From Medicago truncatula (Eukaryota; Streptophyta; Magnoliopsida; Fabales; Fabaceae), in contig NC_053043.1 in assembly GCF_003473485.1 (NCBI RefSeq), positions 18,602,001 to 18,666,000 of the forward strand: DNA of 64,000 nucleotides, in the 5' to 3' direction. Made by a program: the position numbers and the translations under genes. The notes below the pieces were generated by a model, which was not told where the DNA came from, made no database searches, and saw only the letters and a list, made by a program, of their open reading frames with translations. Positions 58,941-64,000 of this stretch are shown one piece after another. Position 1 is the first letter of the stretch, and every line of letters starts with the position of its first letter.

Positions 58941-60624
58941 ATGTCTTGGAACTTGGGAATAGAAGTCATCCCTCTGTAAAGTCTTCTGAAGCTTCTTGAA
59001 TCTTCATTCTTCATCATCCCAAGGACCACATAAATCTTCGGATGTCTTGCTTTGCATGATTTCTTCATGAATTACATTAAGAACACCATAAAATTGCTAT
59101 GTTTTAGGAAGAATAGAATTACAGACTCAAATATAGAAAACAATTCAAATGTTCCGAAATGATAGGCAATTGATCTAATACTCCTCTGTTTTACTGGTAA
59201 AACCTATTAAAATAGGTTGAAAAACATGCTAGGAATAATGTAAGATGACCTGTAATCAATGAACTTCTAAGATTCATAGATGAGGGAACCTTTAGGACCA
59301 TTGAGAATTTAGGAAACCCAAATTTAAGTAATTTTTTAATTACCTCCATGAGAGTAAGAACCCCACATACCTCTACACGTGAAGGTGCATCTCCATACAG
59401 TATTGTCGACCCTAAGTTTTAACATGCGTAGACACTCCTTTGTAAGATTACAACTTGACAGAATGAGGGGAATAAACCCAGACTTCTGAGAGTAAGGCCC
59501 CATATGTACAAACCCATTTGATCATTATCTGAAACTCATCATATGTTATGAAATTAAACCCAACGAACTAATCACTAAAATAAAAGATGTAAATTCAATA
59601 TTTGAATAATGCTTGACCATTAATTTATTCAAACAAATGAATAGACGGGATTTGACCGCCTCTAATATTCTTCAATCAAAATAGGTTACTCCTAAACTAT
59701 TGCTTTGTGCAAACAGACTAAATTGAAAAACCCCTTTTATCTTTTATTTTATTGTTTTAATTTACTGTTTTTTGTTCCTGAATAAGTAACGTGAATTGTC
59801 TAGTTGGAATGACAATCCCTGTAGATATGATACTCTAATTATACTTTACTACTTGATAACCAATTTTGTACACTTGCCTAAATCCGACCATCAGTCATCC
59901 TTATGGATATGTTTTTCTTACTCGCAGGTAGTAGCTACTTGATTTGTTGACTAGGTCCATAGTCTTTCCTTTTCTATACTGCAATGGATCATGTCTTTGA
60001 GTTAGTACATGACGGCATGTTGGACTGATCTTGCTTAACCTTATTTTGATATTACATTATATTTGATGGAGTTGTATATTGGACAAGACCTTTTACCCAC
60101 ATGTTGGGTTGTAACTATTTCATCCACATGTATCAATTCGTTAGAAATATTTTTATTTTGGAAAATACTTACACTGATTTTATTTGAAGGATATGGTGAT
60201 ATTGATATATTCCGCTCGTAGTAAAAAATACACTCGCACAGTTAAAAATCGAGGTGTTACAAAGTTTCAGTTAAAAATAAATTATTAATAAAGTTCAACT
60301 TTCTGCATCCCCTAACTTAAGGTCTTGGATCTGCCATCTTGCATGACTTGATATCTCACATCCGTAATAGTGTTTATGTACTATTGTTATTCCACGTCAC
60401 ACTAAAGCTTGACTACGTACTTTAAGAATAATGCTCTTATGTCTCGTGATTAAGTCATACTTAACGCTCCATTAAAAAGATTAACTATTATTGGGGCTTT
60501 ATAACTTTGACATAAACATAATAAAGAAATTATTTATATTATTAATAAATAGTCATGATACATTTCTAATCTTAAACCTAAAAACATTAGCCTCTTACAC
60601 CAACACAAACTAATATAGAACTAT

Positions 60625-60877
60625 AAGTCGTAATCTCCTTAATATAATCAAGAGTTACATGTTCCAATTTAACCCTTACATGGATCAATAGGTGTTGTGT
60701 TGATGACTTCATATCCTCATAATAAGACAAATTATATTATATTATCTTTTTCATTGAATATATATAATTTAATCAATATCTTTTAATTCATGTTTTATGT
60801 ATCATGTCTGATAATCACTATAAATAGTTGATGGTTGTATTCATATTTAACTACAATATAATCTTAGTTTCTCAAGG
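60625..60877 (+). promoter_or_regulatory. Conserved promoter of Gly-rich gene 4
   Basis: Same blocks as genes 2 and 3, with TATA box CTATAAATAG at 60818-60827, 50 bp before the ATG at 60878. Confidence 0.6.
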
Positions 60878-61395
60878 ATGAAAATAAAGTCTATTATCTC
60901 ATTCTCCTTTATTTGTGCACTAGTTTTTATCTCTGGTGTGGCAACTGAGTCATCCAAAGATGAGAAACAATGTATATAAACATAAATAGACACATTTTTT
61001 TTTTTCCTTCTTTTATTATATTTATTACAAAGTTTATTTTTTAAAAAAATTTAATACAAAGTATTTGTTAATTTGCAGTTGGTGAAATAGAAGAATTCAA
61101 ATCAAAAGTTTCATGGAAACTTGGAGCCTGGACCTGGCCAAAATATGTAGTAAAAGGAAAGGGTGGTAAAGGAGGATCAAAAGGTGGATCAGGCACAGGA
61201 GGAAATGGCGGTGAAGGAGGTGCACAAGGTGGAGGTAGAAAAATCAGAGGTGGAAGTGACAAAGAAAGTGGACTTGATGCAAGAGGAGGAGGAGGAGGAG
61301 AAAATAATAAAATAGGTTGGGGATATTTGAAAAATTGGGAAGGTTACAGTGGTGACATAAGTAGCAAAAGTGAAGGGAATCAAGGGCCTTCATGA
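60878..61395 (+). CDS. Small secreted Gly-rich protein 4 (NodGRP-like), longest copy
   Basis: Exons 60878-60971 and 61079-61395, intron 107 bp, 136 aa. The signal peptide starts MKIKSIISFSFICALVFISG. Exon 2: GEIEEFKSKVSW, AWTWPKYVVKGKGGKGG, a Gly-rich middle, then a distinct Trp/Tyr-containing C-terminus (IGWGYLKNWEGYSGDISSK, ending GNQGPS). The C-terminal tail is present as DNA in copies 2 and 3 but lost from their proteins by a frameshift or a stop, so this copy may show the ancestral full length. Family assignment by exon plan and composition, as for gene 1. Confidence 0.74.
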
Positions 61396-61447
61396 AATCC
61401 AGATGAATGAACGTGTCTATTCCTTTCCATTAAGTATGTAAAATAAA

Positions 61448-61736
61448 GGGTTAATAGGTCTTTACCCCCCTGTAATATAAGTCATTTCCGGTTTTTTACC
61501 TTGTAAAATTATTTTTTTTATTTACCCCCTGTAATTTTTTTTTTGTTTTGATTTACCCCCCTAATAGGCCAAACAAAAACCAATTTTTTTTTTCAAGAAA
61601 TAATTTCGTTTTTGTTTGGCCTATTAGGGGGTAAATCAAAACAAAAAAAATTACAAGGGGGTAAATCAAAAAAATAATTTTACTGGGGAAAACCCGGAAA
61701 TAACATATATTACAGGGGATAAAGACCTATTAACCC
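61448..61736. mobile_element. MULE-type MITE (family 2, copy 2)
   Basis: A 289-bp element with ends GGGTTAATAGGTCTTTA in inverted orientation and a perfect 9-bp duplication TAAAATAAA (61439-61447 and 61737-61745). It lies 52 bp after the stop codon of gene 4, so probably in its 3' UTR or polyadenylation region. Sister genes keep the empty site. The halves pair over most of their length (CCTAATAGGCCAAACAAAAA and its complement). Confidence 0.93.
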
Positions 61737-62076
61737 TAAAATAAAACCATAAACTCTTTTTTATTCCTTGTCTAGTCTATAATATGATGAACATCTTTAT
61801 CTAAATTAGTTTCTTTCACCATTGTCCTTGGATTGTACCACTTATATTATCAAAGCTAAATGGATAAAAAGTATCACGATTTCATGTTATATTATTTTTC
61901 TCAACTCACTTTTAATTTTTTTTTATATTTTTTTAAACAAATTAGAATGGAATATATTGCTCAAAAGAGAAGAATTTCACCCCGCACAAGATGTGCTAAA
62001 GTGGTGAAGCATCCAAAATCTGTTACATAGATCAAGCACAAAAGAAAAGTGCCACCACCAAACAAAACATACACAA

Positions 62077-62600
62077 TTACATGACACCAATACAAAGTAG
62101 TGGGAGTCTCCACCAGTCATGAAAACTAAAAGTTAAAGGAACAAAGTTCGACGATAGCCATAAAAAAGAAGTCCGTTTCACCTTGTCGAAAATACTATGA
62201 GGATCGATTACCATATTTTTGAAGATACAATTGTTTCTATCCTTCCATATTACCCAAATAGAAGCAAGCCAGATAACCTTTAAGTAAGAGTATAATGCTC
62301 GCAGCAAGCTCGCCAAATGAGTAAATTACGTATAATGATCTTTGATATGCCCTAGACAAACAAATGAAATTCCAAGCCAATGAAATATTAGGAGCCAAAC
62401 CTGCCGAAAAACATTGCATCCAAGAAATAGATGATTTGCCGTCTCGATACTACCACACCCTCCACCACACAAATTATTATGTGGTTGGAGAACAAATTGT
62501 CTCACAAAATTAACTCTTGTCGGAATTCTATTTCGAAGAAGACGCCATGCAAAAAATGGAAACTTTAGCCGGAATAAGTTTATGCCAGACATCGTTGTAG
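62077..62600 (-). pseudogene. LINE fragment with zf-RVT domain
   Basis: Minus-strand frames give KFPFFAWRLLRNRIPTRVNF, then NNLCGGGCGSIETANHLFLG and a tail with VIWLASIWVIWKDRNNCIF, the usual zinc-binding C-terminal region of plant non-LTR reverse transcriptases. At least one stop and a frameshift lie around 62320, so it is non-functional. The upstream catalytic domain is absent. Confidence 0.8.
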
Positions 62601-62601
62601 T

Positions 62602-62760
62602 TGTAACACTCCGTTTTCCCAACTTAAAAATTTCACATATAATCACATATAAATCAGAGTATTTTCAACGTAAACGGAATGTTACACTACTTTTCATAAA
62701 ATCATAAACTGAATAAATAACTATTTATCCTTCAAATTCAACAACATACCAATTATCAGC
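62602..62760 (+). mobile_element. Gypsy LTR end fragment
   Basis: Begins TGTAACACTCCGTTTTCCC, similar to the start of the solo LTR at 51657, directly abutting the LINE fragment. Similarity fades after about 150 bp; the right side is undefined. Confidence 0.4.
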
Positions 62761-62977
62761 TTAGTAGGATTGTATATGACAGTTAGGATAAATGTCTGAA
62801 AACCGAATAAGACCTGGGAGGTATAAAAGGAAGGCAAAGGCGAAGATTCTTCAATATTCAGAAAATGATTCTTCAATATTCAAAATATTTCAAGACCAAG
62901 AAGGAGTACCTTAATATTGTTGGACACGCAGTTATATGATACCTTGCTTTGGTAGTAGAAAAATGATCAGTTGTTCT

Positions 62978-63050
62978 TGTGAACTTAGCTCAGTTGGTAA
63001 TAACAGTGTATAATATCTGCAAGGTCTGAGGTTCGAAAAAGTGACCAGTT
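62978..63050 (+). mobile_element. SINE fragment with tRNA-like head
   Basis: GAACTTAGCTCAGTTGGTAA is a box A-like tRNA motif, followed 35 nt later by a box B-like GAGGTTCGAAA. The order and spacing are those of the tRNA-derived head of a common legume SINE. It does not fold into a proper tRNA and lacks a discriminable anticodon arm. Confidence 0.6.
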
Positions 63051-63849
63051 TTAAAATATCTTAAGGGGGATTTCGGACCTTGTTGGAAGGACGGATATAA
63101 AAAGAAAGAGTGTTAGGATATTAAAGTTGGATATTTCAAATTGTTGATATTTAAGTAGGATCGATTTCATATGATGATTTTATTACTAGAAACTTTACCT
63201 TTTTAGTGTAATTTTTTCAGCCTCTTTGTTTCTCCTATATTATATTTTTGAATAAGTGTTTTTCCTATATTAATTATATTACTTGAAGCTATTTATTCTG
63301 ATTTTTTATTTGCAAAAATAACTACACTGTTATGAAATTAATCAAAAGTATTGTAAGATATTGTACAATGTAGAAGAGTAGAGAGAAAGGATAAAGAGAG
63401 AACAAAGAGAATGATGTATTACTTCTCAAGTGAATCTTTACATTACATTATAGGTCATATTTATAGGACACAAATAGGTGAATGAATACGCATTTTACAA
63501 TCCACTTACTAGTGGGAGTTATAAGTATGTGGAAGGTTAAAAGTTGAACATCCACTACTTGATATATTCATAACATACACTAGATTATAGCATGTTTTCT
63601 CACTTTGACTTTTGAAACCTGTTTAATACTATTTTTAATTTGCTTATTTTAGTTCTTCTTTTAACATGAATGTAATCAGATATGAAGGCTAAGAAGGAAT
63701 TCGAGAACACAACCTGATGATTTTATTTGGTAATAAAATAAAGTTAATAATTTAAATTGGCGTATTTTTCACAGTTGTGTCAAAGCATAGTACTAAATAT
63801 ATCTTGCAAGTAAAAATATAGCCAATTTTTTACTTATATAAGAAATTCT
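63051..63849. other. AT-rich spacer, possibly Helitron body
   Basis: No coding sequence is recognised. If the motif at 63850-63883 is a Helitron 3' end, part of this spacer belongs to that element; the 5' end was not found. Confidence 0.35.
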
Positions 63850-63883
63850 ATAAAACTCGTGCATCGCACGTGTTACAGTCTAG
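63850..63883 (+). mobile_element. Probable Helitron 3' terminus
   Basis: A short hairpin (CGTGC-ATC-GCACG, 63858-63870) is followed 9 nt later by CTAG (63880-63883) and then T, which fits the Helitron 3' end: hairpin, then CTRR, inserted before T. It lies 80 bp upstream of the start codon at 63963. Confidence 0.6.
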
Positions 63884-63962
63884 TTATAATATAAACTCTT
63901 ATTCTATTTTCTTATCAGCCTCAAAAATTAGGGTTTTCATTTTGTGTTCGGCACGCCTCAAA

Positions 63963-64000
63963 ATGGGAGCATTTGAAGAGTTGCCGGAAGAGTGCTTCGT
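63963..64000 (+). CDS. 5' end of a possible F-box gene, cut by window edge
   Basis: ATG at 63963 opens a frame reading MGAFEELPEECFV to the last base. LPEECF soon after the start resembles the opening of plant F-box domains (PP2-type). With only 12 complete codons the call is tentative. The bases before the ATG (TTAGGGTTTTCATTTTG) look like a plausible 5' UTR. Confidence 0.4.
   Translation, partial: MGAFEELPEECF

Larger units (their letters stand above)
58941..61870 (+). repeat. Duplicated block C (contains Gly-rich gene 4)
   Basis: Matches block B from the TGTCTTGGAACTTGGGAATAG junction through the gene and about 130 bp of 3' flank. Lacks the solo LTR and the intron element; carries its own MULE-MITE after the gene. 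Confidence 0.78.

Noticed and set aside
62981-63040. Possible tRNA gene (box A and box B motifs)
   Set aside because: The cloverleaf cannot be completed and the 3' part is wrong; the spacing and context fit a SINE head.

Overview
This is plant nuclear DNA, almost certainly from a legume and most likely Medicago. The evidence is AT-rich sequence, genes with many GT-AG introns, dense nested transposons (Ogre-like and chromovirus-like LTRs, MULE, hAT, CACTA and Stowaway MITEs, SINEs, LINE remnants), and a cluster of small secreted Gly-rich genes that resembles the nodule-specific glycine-rich (NodGRP) family of Medicago. The species is an inference; no search was run.

Layout. 1-12 kb is transposon territory: a decayed mariner transposase (1326-2540), a Ty1/copia retrotransposon on the minus strand (3162-9802) with matching LTRs, PBS and PPT, broken by an Ogre-like solo LTR (6103-7690), then a Stowaway MITE and a LINE tail. 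12.2-22.1 kb holds two tandem six-exon strictosidine-synthase-like genes (352 and 372 aa), with MITEs in an intron and between them. 22.4-31.7 kb (minus) is a RECQL3-type helicase gene that I could assemble into 19 exons and 727 aa; it needs an 8-nt and a 4-nt microexon to keep frame and conserved motifs. 33.5-36.9 kb (minus) is methylthioribose-1-phosphate isomerase (9 exons, 372 aa), an enzyme of the methionine salvage cycle.

37.5-43.7 kb is again transposon-rich: a 1-kb hairpin-forming inverted repeat, a long chromovirus-like LTR, and an element with perfect 22-bp inverted ends. 44.3-61.4 kb holds four tandem two-exon genes for small secreted Gly-rich proteins (99, 109, 117 and 136 aa). 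Exon 1 is 94 nt in every copy and encodes a signal peptide; exon 2 encodes the Gly-rich mature part. Three of the four lie in long duplicated blocks that differ by clean transposon insertions (hAT, SINE, solo LTR, two MULE-MITEs, CACTA), each with a target-site duplication and with an empty site in a sister block. The last 2 kb holds LINE, LTR, SINE and Helitron remnants and the first codons of a possible F-box gene running off the window.

The housekeeping genes (helicase, isomerase) and the two families (synthase-like, Gly-rich) show no functional linkage; the common theme is tandem duplication followed by transposon insertion. The items most worth following up are the helicase microexons and the Gly-rich gene array with its C-terminal length changes.
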